Positions 8,700 to 17,410 are shown, counted from the first letter of the stretch. The stretch is DNA of 64,000 nucleotides from Psychromarinibacter sp048262455 (GCA_048262455.1 JBLXFD010000007.1:62001-126000); one strand, 5' to 3'. Notes: generated by a model not told the origin, from the sequence alone. Numbers and translations: made by a program.

Positions 8700-9787
8700 A
8701 GGATATGCCCCGACTTCCGCGCCTTGGTATCTAGGTAATCGGCATTCAGCGGGTTCAGCCCGGCCTTCAGCGGCACCCGCTCCACCACCTCGATGCCGCA
8801 GGCGTTCATCATCTCGACCTTGGCGGGGTTGTTGGTCAGCAGCCGCACCCGGGAAAAGCCCATGCGCGCAAGGATCCCGGCACCGATGCGGAAGTCGCGC
8901 TCGTCATCCTCGAACCCCAGCCGGTGGTTGGCCTCGACCGTGTCGAACCCCTGGTCCTGCAGGCTGTAGGCGCGCATCTTGTTGGCCAGCCCGATGCCGC
9001 GCCCCTCCTGGTTGAGGTACAGCAGCACTCCCGCACCCTCGCGCCCCATCTGCGCCAGCGCGCCGCGCAGCTGCGGGCCGCAGTCGCATTTCAGGCTGCC
9101 CAGCAGGTCGCCAGTGAAACAGGCCGAATGCAGCCGCGCCAGCACCGGGGCGTCGCGGGGCGGCTGGCCGATCTCGATGGCGTAATGTTCCTCGGCGCCG
9201 TCGTCGGGGCGGAAGACATGCACGCGCCCGGCCTCCGACACCTGCAGGGGCACCCGGGCGCTGATGATCTCTGCCATGGCCGGGGTGCCTTCCAGCACCG
9301 CCGCGGCGGCGTCCACGTCCAACAGCGTCAGCCCGTGCCCGGCGGCGAAGGCGGGCCCGTCCGCCACCTCGACCAGCAGCGCGGCGGGCAGCAGCCGGGC
9401 GCTTTTGGCCAGCAGCAGGGCGGCGCGGTGCAGGTCCGTCTCGCCCCCGCGCAGGGTGACGTGCGGGCCCTTCATCGGCATCGCCAGGTCGTCGGCGGGG
9501 TCCGCCATGGCGCGGATCCAGCCGATTCCCGCGTCCCCCGGCACCGCCACCCGCGCCAGATCGCCGTCGTAGGCCCGCGCCTTCAGCGTCTCGGCCCGCC
9601 GCGCGGTGATCGCCAGCACCGGCCGGCCCACCCCGCGCAGGGCCTCCAGCCGCCCCGGCTCCAGCGTTTCGGCGGCGGCGGCCAGCGCGGCGCGGCCCCC
9701 GGCGGCGCGCAGCACCACCGGCAGCCCCATGCGCAGGTCCCCCCGGGCGCGGGCCAGCCGTTCGGTTATGCCGGGCGCGAGGGTCAT
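8696..9787 (-). CDS. ribA: GTP cyclohydrolase II with degenerate N-terminal domain
   Basis: 363 residues from the ATG at 9787. The C-terminal about 200 residues carry all hallmarks of RibA: the zinc cysteines in LLGSLKCDCGPQL, NQEGRGIGLANKMRAY, and LLTNNPAKVEMM. It opens the GTP imidazole ring to start riboflavin synthesis. The N-terminal about 150 residues resemble a RibB (DHBP synthase) fold in length and placement but lack the acidic metal-binding EDREN-type motif, so this half is probably not catalytic. This form is familiar in Rhodobacterales. It is followed by the coupled L,D-transpeptidase gene and is divergent from the response regulator. Confidence 0.93.
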   Translation of the reverse strand: MTLAPGITERLARARGDLRMGLPVVLRAAGGRAALAAAAETLEPGRLEALRGVGRPVLAITARRAETLKARAYDGDLARVAVPGDAGIGWIRAMADPADDLAMPMKGPHVTLRGGETDLHRAALLLAKSARLLPAALLVEVADGPAFAAGHGLTLLDVDAAAAVLEGTPAMAEIISARVPLQVSEAGRVHVFRPDDGAEEHYAIEIGQPPRDAPVLARLHSACFTGDLLGSLKCDCGPQLRGALAQMGREGAGVLLYLNQEGRGIGLANKMRAYSLQDQGFDTVEANHRLGFEDDERDFRIGAGILARMGFSRVRLLTNNPAKVEMMNACGIEVVERVPLKAGLNPLNADYLDTKARKSGHIL

Positions 9788-9938
9788 GGAAGTCTCCGGA
9801 TCAGGGGTCGGCCGCCCCGAGATATGAAACATTCGCGGCGCTGTCGACACGAGGGCGTGAGAAGGCTGCAGCATAACTTGCAGGGAACCAATATGGCTCA
9901 CAATTCATTGAACGCAGGACGAGAGGCTGGGGGAATGA

Positions 9939-10625
9939 ATGTCGAATCTCAAGAAGATACTGCTGGTCGATGACGACGACGACCTGCGCGAGGCGCTGAG
10001 CGAGCAGTTGGTGATGACCGAGGATTTCGATGTCTTCGAAGCCGGCAACGGCCACGACGCCATGTCCCGGGTGAAGGAGAACCTGTACGACCTGGTGATC
10101 CTCGACGTCGGACTGCCCGACACCGACGGGCGCGAGCTGTGCAAGCTGATGCGCAAGCAGGGGGTGAAATGCCCCGTGCTGATGCTGACCGGCCACGACA
10201 GCGACAGCGACACGATCCTCGGCCTCGACGCCGGCGCCAACGACTACATCACCAAGCCGTTCAAGTTTCCCGTCCTGCTGGCCCGCATCCGCGCCCAGCT
10301 GCGCCAGCACGAGCAATCCGAGGACGCGGTGTTCCAGCTGGGGCCGTATACCTTCAAGCCGTCGATGAAGATGCTGATCACCGACGATGACCGGAAGATC
10401 CGCCTGACCGAGAAGGAAACCAACATCCTGAAGTTCCTCTACCGCGCTTCCGAGGGCGTGGTGGCGCGGGACGTGCTGCTGCACGAGGTCTGGGGCTACA
10501 ACGCCGGGGTCACCACCCACACGCTGGAAACCCACATCTACCGCCTGCGCCAGAAGATCGAGCCGGATCCTTCCAATGCCCGGCTGCTGGTCACGGAAAG
10601 CGGGGGCTACCGGCTGGTGGCCTGA
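9939..10625 (+). CDS. OmpR/PhoB-family response regulator (CenR-like)
   Basis: 228 residues. The receiver domain (1-120) shows the acidic pair in LLVDDDDD, the phosphoacceptor Asp in LVILDVGLPDTDG, and the Lys in ITKPFKFPVL. The C-terminal winged helix (about 135-228) ends in THTLETHIYRLRQKIEPDPSNARLLVTESGGYRLVA, the DNA-recognition region of OmpR/PhoB proteins. It resembles the essential CenR envelope regulator of Caulobacter, but I cannot separate it from paralogues by eye, so no symbol is given. No histidine kinase gene is adjacent (orphan). GAGGCTGGGGGA precedes the ATG and a strong terminator follows. Confidence 0.9.
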   Translation: MSNLKKILLVDDDDDLREALSEQLVMTEDFDVFEAGNGHDAMSRVKENLYDLVILDVGLPDTDGRELCKLMRKQGVKCPVLMLTGHDSDSDTILGLDAGANDYITKPFKFPVLLARIRAQLRQHEQSEDAVFQLGPYTFKPSMKMLITDDDRKIRLTEKETNILKFLYRASEGVVARDVLLHEVWGYNAGVTTHTLETHIYRLRQKIEPDPSNARLLVTESGGYRLVA

Positions 10626-10677
10626 CCCGACGAATCCCGCGCATGTCCGGGTTTGACATGCACCTCCCTGTTGGACT

Positions 10678-10706
10678 GCCCGGGCCTTGTGCCCGGGCTT
10701 TTTTTT
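10678..10706 (+). terminator. Rho-independent terminator of the response regulator gene
   Basis: Perfect GC-only arms GCCCGGGC / GCCCGGGC around CTTGT, followed by eight T. It lies 52 bases behind the stop codon. Confidence 0.93.
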
Positions 10707-10711
10707 AGCCC

Positions 10712-11212
10712 TCAGCCGCCCCCCGGCAGCGCCGCCGACACCGGCACCCCGCCGCAGAGGATCGGCACCTGCTCCAGCGCGGCGCGCGACCCGGTCAGCG
10801 TCGCCGGCTCCACGATAGCGTCCAGCCCGGTGCCGAAGATCAGGGTGCTGCGGGTGCCGGACTTCAGCGCCTCCAGCAGCACCGCGTCGCGCTTCGGGTC
10901 GAAGGCGATACCATAGTCGGCGGGGTCCTCGCCCGGCAGCCGTTCCAGGTAAAGCATCGCCACCACCTTGCCGTCCACGTGCACCGACAGCGGCGCGCGC
11001 GGCGCCTCGGCGCCCGGCGGCACCGCGATGCGGATCATCGGTGTGCCGCCGTCGGACAGGCAGGCGAAGGCGAAACAGAAAAAGCGCCCCGTCTCCGGGT
11101 CGTCCACCGGGCAGACCGCGGCGCCGCTGCCCATGTCGTGGCTGAAGGTCTCCCACGCCTGCGACAGGGCGGGCGAGCCAGTCAGCAACAACAAGACGGC
11201 AAGGCGAAACAT
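10712..11212 (-). CDS. Secreted protein of unknown function
   Basis: 166 residues with a short signal peptide (MFRLAVLLLLTGSPALSQA, cleavage after SQA). The mature protein contains four Cys (VCPVDD, FFCFAFACL, PILCGG), compatible with periplasmic disulfides, and a beta-rich pattern. It is weakly reminiscent of invasion-associated locus B-like proteins in size and Cys content, but I cannot confirm this. It is monocistronic, convergent with the response regulator gene. Confidence 0.7.
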   Translation of the reverse strand: MFRLAVLLLLTGSPALSQAWETFSHDMGSGAAVCPVDDPETGRFFCFAFACLSDGGTPMIRIAVPPGAEAPRAPLSVHVDGKVVAMLYLERLPGEDPADYGIAFDPKRDAVLLEALKSGTRSTLIFGTGLDAIVEPATLTGSRAALEQVPILCGGVPVSAALPGGG

Positions 11213-11405
11213 GGGGACGTGACCTTCCTCGGACCGGATTCGGACGTGGCGCTGGTCCGGTCCATCTTGCGCCCCTCACCGCACCGGTCAAGCCGCGTCG
11301 GCAGCGGCCCGCCCATGGGCGGCTTTCGGAGTCCGGTCGGGGTTTTCGCGGTTCCGTGATCCGGCCTATCCTCGACGCGAAGAGTTAACGACAGGACAAG
11401 ACGAC

Positions 11406-11858
11406 ATGCTGCGCTGGATGATCCTGGGGATTTGCCTGACCCTTGCCGCCTGTGCCCAGGCCGACCGCGTGGACCGGCGCGACACGCTGCCCCTGTACCA
11501 GAACGAGACGCCCGAGCTGCGGGTGCTGATCAACCGCTATGCCGACCACTACGGCGTGCCCCGCGCGCTGGTGCACCGGGTGGTGCAGCGCGAAAGCCGC
11601 TACACCCCCACCGCGCGCAACGGGCCCTACATGGGGCTTATGCAGATCCACCCCACCACCGCGCGCACCATGGGCCACCGCGGCACCCCCGGCGACCTGC
11701 TGAACGCCGAGACCAACCTGCGCTACGCGGTGAAGTACCTGCGCGGCGCCTGGATGGTCAGCGACGGCAGCTTCGACAAGGCCGTCGGCTGGTACGCGCG
11801 GGGCTACTACTACGAAGCCAAGCGCCGCGGCCTGCTGGAGGAGACGGGGCTGCGCTGA
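11406..11858 (+). CDS. Lipoprotein lytic transglycosylase (SLT domain)
   Basis: 150 residues. The signal peptide ends in the lipobox TLAAC at residue 16. The SLT-type lysozyme fold follows, with the catalytic Glu in VVQRESRYTPTARNGP, the GLMQIHPTTARTMG motif and the NLRYAVKYLRG repeat. It would cut the MurNAc-GlcNAc bond with 1,6-anhydro product formation, acting from a lipid anchor in the periplasm. It is short for the family, being essentially the minimal catalytic domain. It stands alone, 63 bases before xth. Confidence 0.92.
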   Translation: MLRWMILGICLTLAACAQADRVDRRDTLPLYQNETPELRVLINRYADHYGVPRALVHRVVQRESRYTPTARNGPYMGLMQIHPTTARTMGHRGTPGDLLNAETNLRYAVKYLRGAWMVSDGSFDKAVGWYARGYYYEAKRRGLLEETGLR

Positions 11859-11921
11859 CCGCCCCGGGTTGAGGCCGGGGGGCAGAGCGCCTAGAACCGG
11901 CCCCGACAGCCGGAGACCGCC

Positions 11922-12710
11922 ATGCCCTTCACCCTCGCCACCTGGAACATCAACTCCGTCCGCCTGCGCGAGCCGCTGGTGCTGAAGCTGCTGGCCGAGG
12001 AAGCGCCGGACGTGCTGTGCCTGCAGGAGTGCAAATCCCCGGTCGACAAGATCCCGCTGGAGGGGTTCCGCGCCCTCGGCTACCACCACGCCATCGCGCG
12101 GGGGCAGAAGGGCTACAACGGCGTCGCGGTGCTGTCGAAGCTGCCGATCGAGGACGTGGGCGATCAAGACTTCGCCGCCCTCGGCCACGCCCGCCACCTT
12201 GCCGTGCGGCTGGAGAACGGCGTGACGGTGCACAACTTCTACGTCCCCGCCGGCGGCGACAAGCCGGACCGCGAGGTGAACGTGAAGTTCGGGCAGAAGC
12301 TGGATTACCTCACCGGCATGCGCGACTGGTTCCACGCCGAGCGGCCGGAGAAGGCGATTCTGGTGGGCGACCTGAACATCGCCCCGCGCGAGGATGACGT
12401 CTGGGACCACAAGAAGCTTCTGAAGGTGGTCAGCCACACCCCCGTCGAGGTGGAACACCTCGCCCAGGCCCAGGACGCCGGCGGCTGGGTCGACATCACC
12501 CGTCAGGACCTGCCCGAGGGGCTGCTCTACAGCTGGTGGTCCTACCGCGCCCCGGACTGGGAGGCCGCCGACAAGGGCCGCCGGCTGGACCACGTCTGGG
12601 CCACCCCCGACATCGCCAACGCCGGCCACTCCAGCCGCATCCTCCGCGCCGCCCGCGGCTGGCAACAACCCTCGGACCACGCGCCGGTCTTCGCCAGCTT
12701 CGATCTTTAG
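11922..12710 (+). CDS. xth: Exodeoxyribonuclease III (AP endonuclease)
   Basis: 262 residues, standard length for the ExoIII/XthA family. It shows WNINSVRLR at the start, the metal ligand Glu in CLQECKSP, GDLNIAPREDDVWD, and the catalytic SDHAPV at the end. It cleaves abasic sites and trims 3' blocked ends in base excision repair. It is convergent with the membrane protein gene downstream (4 bases between stops). Confidence 0.94.
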   Translation: MPFTLATWNINSVRLREPLVLKLLAEEAPDVLCLQECKSPVDKIPLEGFRALGYHHAIARGQKGYNGVAVLSKLPIEDVGDQDFAALGHARHLAVRLENGVTVHNFYVPAGGDKPDREVNVKFGQKLDYLTGMRDWFHAERPEKAILVGDLNIAPREDDVWDHKKLLKVVSHTPVEVEHLAQAQDAGGWVDITRQDLPEGLLYSWWSYRAPDWEAADKGRRLDHVWATPDIANAGHSSRILRAARGWQQPSDHAPVFASFDL

Positions 12711-12714
12711 CGGG

Positions 12715-14301
12715 TCAGGAGACCGGGCACTCCGAACGTTCCAGCCGCGCCTGGTCCGGCAGGGTCGGCACGAAGGCATCCAGCGCTGCGGTCATCCGGG
12801 GCTCCAGCGCAGGGTCGATCAGGTAGAAATGCACCTCGGCCCGCGCGGCGGTGACGCGGGTCGTGTGTAGTATCGCCATCTGGCACCATTCGCTCGGAAT
12901 GGCATCGCCGAACCAGTCCTCGTAAAGCATGGCAAAGCCCGCCCCGTGCCGCGCCACGAGGCCCCGCAGGTGATCCGCCTGCAGCCCGTCCGCGCCCGTC
13001 GCCGCCAGCCGCGCCTCCTCTGACCCAAGGCCCCAGAGGTCCAGCACGTACTGCGGGTTCTCCCATGCCACGAGGCCCAGGTCGTTCACCGCCACTGTGA
13101 CGGGCAGGTAGTCCTGCGCAAAGCGCCGCATCTGGTATTGCTGCAGGTAGATGTTGTGCGAGGCTGAAGGGCTTTTGATCGCCGTCAGCGTGTAGTCCAC
13201 GGCAAGCAGCGACAGGAAAGCCAGCGCACCGAGCGTCTTGAACAGGAAGCGCGCCTGCCGCTCTCTCCAGAAGTCCGAGTAGACCACGATCAGCGCCGCG
13301 CACAGCATGGCAACCGCGTAGATCTCATAGCGGCCGAACCAGCCGAAGTGCCCGATCGCCGCGTGGCCCATTAAGGCAAGCGCCACAGGAAGGACCACCA
13401 GCCACCGGCGGCTTTCGCCTGCCTCGCGCCGTGTCAGCGACAGCGTCAGCGCGGCGATGGCGACCCCGAAGATGGTGCCATAGCGGTTCTCGAAACTGTC
13501 GATGAAGTTGTCCCCGAACTCCAGCAGGCGGTCCGTCCAAGTGGTCTCTTCCAGCCGCGCGCCCACGGCGGCGGCGATGGCCTCGGACTTGACCATGACG
13601 GAGCTGGGCAGCGGCGGGATGCCGTTGGACCACAAGAACCAGGCAAAGCCCCCCATGGTCAGCGCAAGCGCAGCGGTCACGAAGGCAGCCGCCCCGAACT
13701 TGCGCCGCCACAGCAGCGCGACGATGGCGGGCAGCGCCAGCGCCAGCCCCTCGTACCGCAGCAGGGGCGCCGCGATGATCGCCGCCAGGAACCACCAAGG
13801 AGCCGGCACGTCACGGTCTAGCCGGTAGAGCCCTGCCACCAGCGCCACCGTCGCGGGCACGTGCAGCGCGTGCTCCATGCCGGTCATGGGCAGCCCGACG
13901 ACGTTCACGGCCAGCAGCAGCGCCGGCAGGACCGCCAGCAGGAACCCCCAGGCACGCCAGGAGCCTTGCGGCGCCACCGCGCGCCAGAGCGTGCCGGACA
14001 GGAGCCAGGCGCTCAGCGAGATACCGGCCGCATTCAGCGCCAGCGGCGCCCAGCCTCCGAGACCCAGCAGCAATGCGCCGGCCAGCAGGAACGGGTAGAG
14101 GATAGAGGAAGAGGGGGCGGAGATCTCCTCTACGTTCACGCCGTAGCCGCCGCGGAGGATCGTCTCCGCGACGGCCAAGTGAATGTAGGGATCGTCCAGA
14201 CTGTAGACGAGATGCCCGTCGGTCCAGGTCAGGGTAACCCCGACCATGACGGCCAAGGCGGCAAGAGCCAAGCAAACGGCCCCTGACTGGAACAGGCGCA
14301 T
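12715..14301 (-). CDS. Polytopic membrane protein, putative glycosyltransferase of the GT-C/ArnT type
   Basis: 528 residues from the ATG at 14301. About ten hydrophobic segments fill residues 5-400, followed by a soluble C-terminal part of some 120 residues. The first loop contains YSLDDPYIHLAVAETI, an acidic DD motif after the first membrane span, as in GT-C lipid-linked sugar transferases. The C-terminal domain (NDLGLVAWENPQYVLDLWGLGS) resembles the extracytoplasmic part of such proteins. The donor and acceptor are unknown. It lies only 20 bases behind rpsO on the same strand, an unexpected position since pnp often follows rpsO; it may be read through from rpsO. Confidence 0.75.
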   Translation of the reverse strand: MRLFQSGAVCLALAALAVMVGVTLTWTDGHLVYSLDDPYIHLAVAETILRGGYGVNVEEISAPSSSILYPFLLAGALLLGLGGWAPLALNAAGISLSAWLLSGTLWRAVAPQGSWRAWGFLLAVLPALLLAVNVVGLPMTGMEHALHVPATVALVAGLYRLDRDVPAPWWFLAAIIAAPLLRYEGLALALPAIVALLWRRKFGAAAFVTAALALTMGGFAWFLWSNGIPPLPSSVMVKSEAIAAAVGARLEETTWTDRLLEFGDNFIDSFENRYGTIFGVAIAALTLSLTRREAGESRRWLVVLPVALALMGHAAIGHFGWFGRYEIYAVAMLCAALIVVYSDFWRERQARFLFKTLGALAFLSLLAVDYTLTAIKSPSASHNIYLQQYQMRRFAQDYLPVTVAVNDLGLVAWENPQYVLDLWGLGSEEARLAATGADGLQADHLRGLVARHGAGFAMLYEDWFGDAIPSEWCQMAILHTTRVTAARAEVHFYLIDPALEPRMTAALDAFVPTLPDQARLERSECPVS

Positions 14302-14321
14302 GCCGTTATCGGTGAACCGGC

Positions 14322-14591
14322 TTAGCGGCGGATCCCCAGGCGCTGGATGAGGTTGCGGTAACGCTCCTCGTCCTTCGCCTTGGTGTAGTCCAGCAGCTTG
14401 CGGCGCAGGGCGACCAGTTTCAGAAGGCCACGGCGCGAGTGGTTGTCCTTCTTGTGGGTCTTGAAGTGCTCCGTCAGCGTCGAGATGCGGCTGGTCAGGA
14501 TGGCCACCTGGACTTCCGGCGAACCGGTGTCGCCTTCCTTGGTGGCGTATTCCTTCATCAGCCGGGTCTTTTCTTCGGCAGTGATCGACAT
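14322..14591 (-). CDS. rpsO: 30S ribosomal protein S15
   Basis: 89 residues, exact family length. Contains GDTGSPEVQVAILTSRI, LTEHFKTHKKDNHSRRGLL and the C-terminal YTKAKDEERYRNLIQRLGIRR, all highly conserved S15 motifs that bind the 16S rRNA central-domain three-way junction. S15 commonly represses its own translation by binding its leader; a GC hairpin is present about 70 bases upstream. It is followed by a membrane protein gene rather than pnp within this window. Confidence 0.97.
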   Translation of the reverse strand: MSITAEEKTRLMKEYATKEGDTGSPEVQVAILTSRISTLTEHFKTHKKDNHSRRGLLKLVALRRKLLDYTKAKDEERYRNLIQRLGIRR

Positions 14592-14952
14592 CGGGGTCTC
14601 CTGTGGTTGCTCTCTCATGGCGCAAGCCGGGATGTCGTCCAGCAGGGCCCTTGGAGATATGCGCCCCGGAGGCTCCGGGGCAGGGGCGGCGTATAGGCCA
14701 TCGTCGCGCGGTTGGAAAGCGCGAATCGCCTTGGGGCCGGGGCGGGCGCGGTTGGTTCTGTAAAATTGTCCGGGTCCGGGATGGTGGGTGGGTGCCGTTA
14801 AGCCTCCAATCCCGAGGCAAAGAAGGGCTCCGGCCGTCAAGCGGTACGCCTGTGTACAGGTATAGTTCACGTAAAATGCCCCGGGATCCGGAAACCCGGC
14901 GCTCAGACTCCGGTGGTAGTTCCATGGCGGGGGCGTGACTGGAGGTGGGAAG
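14592..14952. promoter_or_regulatory. Intergenic region between rpsO and the acidic repeat protein
   Basis: 361 bases with no credible gene. On the rpsO side it carries a GC hairpin (14663-14681). On the other side CCTGT-GT-ACAGG (14849-14860) and the AT-richer stretch around 14860-14880 may belong to the promoter of the downstream plus-strand gene. It should hold the rpsO promoter and leader. Confidence 0.45.
14663..14681 (-). promoter_or_regulatory. Hairpin in the rpsO leader, possible S15 autoregulatory element
   Basis: Perfect 8-bp arms GCCCCGGA / TCCGGGGC around a 3-base loop, about 70 bases upstream of the rpsO ATG. S15 is known to bind structured leaders in other bacteria; assigning that role here is inference. 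The GGAGCCTCCGG core also resembles the repeat element at 56.5 and 60.5 kb, so it may instead be a partial copy of that element. Confidence 0.3.
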
Positions 14953-15933
14953 ATGCTGGCGGCGTTGTTGTTGATGGGGCTCTTGCCGTTCGCGGCCATG
15001 CCCTTGTTCGAGCCCGGCGGGAAAGGGGACGGCGACGGGGACGGGAACGAGGGCCCGTCCCCCGAGCGCGAGACGCCGCGGGTGGACCTGCCGGACCCGG
15101 CGCCCGAAACCGCGTCCCCGCCTGAGGGGGAAGGGGACGCGGTCGAGGGCGACCTGCTCCTCGTGGACGCCGCGGCGGGCGACCAGGTGCTGGACGACTT
15201 CGTGCCCGGGCTCGACGGGCTGGAGATCGACCTGACCATGGTGGACGGAGAGATCTACTTCGACACCGGGGCGGGCGCCGAGGGGGCGGTGCTGGCGCTG
15301 AGCACCGGCGCGGGCGCGGTGATGACGGTGCAGTTCCCGGGGCTGGAAGAGGTGCCGGCAAGAGACATCCTGCTGCGGCTCGTCGACGAGGCCAGCGGCG
15401 AGGTCTACGCGCTGGACCTCGCCGAGGCGCAGGAGGATGACGAGACGCCGCCTTGGCATGTCGACCACGCCAAGCCGGTGCTGGATACCACCCTGCCGGT
15501 GGTGGACGACTTCCCCTTCGAGCGGGACGGCGAGGCGGAGGTGCTGGACCCGGTGGACCCGGAACTCCGCGACGAGCCCGGCCCCGAGGTGGAGGGCGAG
15601 GTGCTGGAGCCGGTGGACCCCGACACCCGGGACGCGCCGGGCCCGGAGGTGGAGGGCGAGGTGCTGGACCCGGTGGAGCCGCTGACCCCGCCCGGGCCGG
15701 AGGACGCCGCCTTGGTGAAGGGGTTCGTGGCGGGCGAGGACCGGCTGCAGCTGTCGCTGGAGCGCCCCGGCGACGCGCCCTACACCCCCGACGTCACCGT
15801 CGCGCCCTCGAAGGACGGGGCCGACGGGCTGGTGCGGGTGGACGGTGCGCTGGTGGCGGTGCTGCAGGGCGCGCCGGAGGCCACCCTGCAGGACGTGGAG
15901 ACCGAGGTGCTGCCGCCCCCCGCCAACCCCTGA
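14953..15933 (+). CDS. Very acidic, Pro-rich repeat protein with hydrophobic N-terminus
   Basis: 326 residues. The ATG at 14953 is chosen over GTG 14935 because GGAGGT lies 6 bases upstream. The first about 18 residues are hydrophobic (MLAALLLMGLLPFAAMPLF), a signal or anchor. The rest is extremely rich in Asp, Glu, Pro and Gly with few basic residues. Two segments, DDFVPGLDGLEIDL and KGFVAGEDRLQLSL, follow the pattern of RTX/calcium-rich surface proteins of Rhodobacteraceae (xxFxxGxDxLxL). Between them is a 20-residue tandem repeat, EVLDPVDPELRDEPGPEVEG. An exported, calcium-binding or cell-surface role is inferred only. It is convergent with lpdA. Confidence 0.75.
   Translation: MLAALLLMGLLPFAAMPLFEPGGKGDGDGDGNEGPSPERETPRVDLPDPAPETASPPEGEGDAVEGDLLLVDAAAGDQVLDDFVPGLDGLEIDLTMVDGEIYFDTGAGAEGAVLALSTGAGAVMTVQFPGLEEVPARDILLRLVDEASGEVYALDLAEAQEDDETPPWHVDHAKPVLDTTLPVVDDFPFERDGEAEVLDPVDPELRDEPGPEVEGEVLEPVDPDTRDAPGPEVEGEVLDPVEPLTPPGPEDAALVKGFVAGEDRLQLSLERPGDAPYTPDVTVAPSKDGADGLVRVDGALVAVLQGAPEATLQDVETEVLPPPANP
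15538..15702 (+). repeat. 60-bp in-frame tandem repeat, about 2.7 copies
   Basis: Units start at 15538, 15598 and 15658, each beginning GAGGTGCTGGA. They encode EVL(D/E)PV(D/E)P...PGPE(V)EG. The unit is exactly 20 codons, so copy number can change without a frameshift. The third unit diverges after about 30 bases and shrinks. Confidence 0.85.
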
Positions 15934-15956
15934 GGCGGACGCGGGGCGGCTGGCGG

Positions 15957-17357
15957 TCAGGCGTGGATCGCGCCGTCGCCGCAGGCCAGCGCCGCCTCGC
16001 GCACCGCCTCGGAATAGGTGGGGTGGGCGTGGCAGGTGCGGGCCAGATCCTCGGCCGCCGCGCCGAATTCCATCGCCACGCAGATCTCGTGGATCAGGTC
16101 GCCCGCCGCCGGTCCGATGATATGCGCGCCGAGGATGCGGTCGGTTTCCTTGTCCGCGAGGATCTTGACGAAGCCGTCACCGGCAAAGTTCGCCTTGGCC
16201 CGGCCGTTGCCCATGAACGAGAACTTGCCCACCTTGTAGGCGCGCCCCTGTTCCTTCAGCTGCTCCTCTGTCTCGCCCACGGCGGCCACCTCGGGGTGGG
16301 TGTAGATCACGCCGGGAATCACCCCGTAGTTCACGTGCCCGTGCTGCCCGGCGATAATCTCGGCCACGGCGAAACCCTCGTCCTCGGCCTTGTGGGCGAG
16401 CATCGGCCCTTCGATCACGTCACCGATGGCATGGACGCCCTTGATGTTGGTGGCGTACTTGGCGTCGGTCTTGATCTGCCCGCGCTCGCTGCGCTCGACC
16501 CCCAGCGCATCCAGCCCCAGGCCGTCGACGTAGGGGCGGCGGCCGGTGGCCACCAGCACGGTGTCGGCCTCGACCTGCGCCTCGCTGTCGTCCTTGCGCA
16601 GCTTGTAGTTCACGGTGGCCTTGCCGCCCTTGCCGCCCTTGCCGACCTCCACCGACTGCACGGCGGCGCCCAGCACGAAGTCGAACCCCTGCTTCTTCAG
16701 CAGCCGCTGGAAGGCTTTCGCGATCTCGCCGTCCATGCCGGGGGTGATGGTGTCGAGGAACTCGATCACCTGCACCTCAGCGCCCAGCCGGCGATAGACC
16801 GACCCCAGTTCCAGCCCGATCACCCCGGCGCCGATCACCACCAGCTTCTTCGGGATCTTGCCCAGCGCCAGCGCTTCGGTAGAGGTGACGATAGTCTTCC
16901 CGTCCACCTCGACGCCCTTCAGCGGCGAGGATTCGGAGCCGGAGGCGATGATGATGTGCTTGGCCTCGTGGACCTCGTCGCCCACCTTCACCTTGCCGGC
17001 CTCGGGGATCGACCCCCAGCCCTTCAGCCAGTCGATCTTGTTCTTCTTGAACAGGAACTCGATACCCTTGGTGTTCTGGCCGATCACGTCGTCCTTGTAG
17101 GCCAGCATCTGGTCCCAGTCGACCGAGGGCGACTTGCCCTTCAGGCCCATCTTGGCAAAGTTGTGCTCTGCCTCGTGCAGCTGGTGGCTGGCGTGCAGCA
17201 GCGCCTTGGACGGGATGCAGCCGACGTTCAGGCAGGTGCCGCCCAGCGCGTCGCGGCCCTCGACGCAGGCGGTCTTCAGGCCCAGCTGGGCGCAGCGGAT
17301 GGCGCAGACGTAGCCGCCGGGGCCGGCGCCGATAACGATGACATCATAGCTGGACAT
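15957..17357 (-). CDS. lpdA: Dihydrolipoyl dehydrogenase (E3)
   Basis: 466 residues, full length. The N-terminal FAD-binding GAGPGGYVCAIRCAQLG, the redox-active disulfide in GGTCLNVGCIPSKALLHAS (about residues 40-50), the NAD-binding VIGAGVIGLELGSVY, and the C-terminal CHAHPTYSEAV with the catalytic His of the dimer partner are all seen. It reoxidises dihydrolipoamide on E2 of 2-oxoglutarate dehydrogenase. It is the distal gene of the mdh-suc block on the minus strand, separated from sucB by four small genes. Confidence 0.97.
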   Translation of the reverse strand: MSSYDVIVIGAGPGGYVCAIRCAQLGLKTACVEGRDALGGTCLNVGCIPSKALLHASHQLHEAEHNFAKMGLKGKSPSVDWDQMLAYKDDVIGQNTKGIEFLFKKNKIDWLKGWGSIPEAGKVKVGDEVHEAKHIIIASGSESSPLKGVEVDGKTIVTSTEALALGKIPKKLVVIGAGVIGLELGSVYRRLGAEVQVIEFLDTITPGMDGEIAKAFQRLLKKQGFDFVLGAAVQSVEVGKGGKGGKATVNYKLRKDDSEAQVEADTVLVATGRRPYVDGLGLDALGVERSERGQIKTDAKYATNIKGVHAIGDVIEGPMLAHKAEDEGFAVAEIIAGQHGHVNYGVIPGVIYTHPEVAAVGETEEQLKEQGRAYKVGKFSFMGNGRAKANFAGDGFVKILADKETDRILGAHIIGPAAGDLIHEICVAMEFGAAAEDLARTCHAHPTYSEAVREAALACGDGAIHA

Positions 17358-17410
17358 GGATACTCCTTTGGCCGCCGCGGGCCTTGTCGGTCAGAAACGC
17401 TCGCGCCCGG

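Noticed and set aside
12715..15468. A single 917-codon minus-strand protein including the rpsO region
   Set aside because: The frame is open only by chance through rpsO and its upstream region; the membrane protein starts at 14301.
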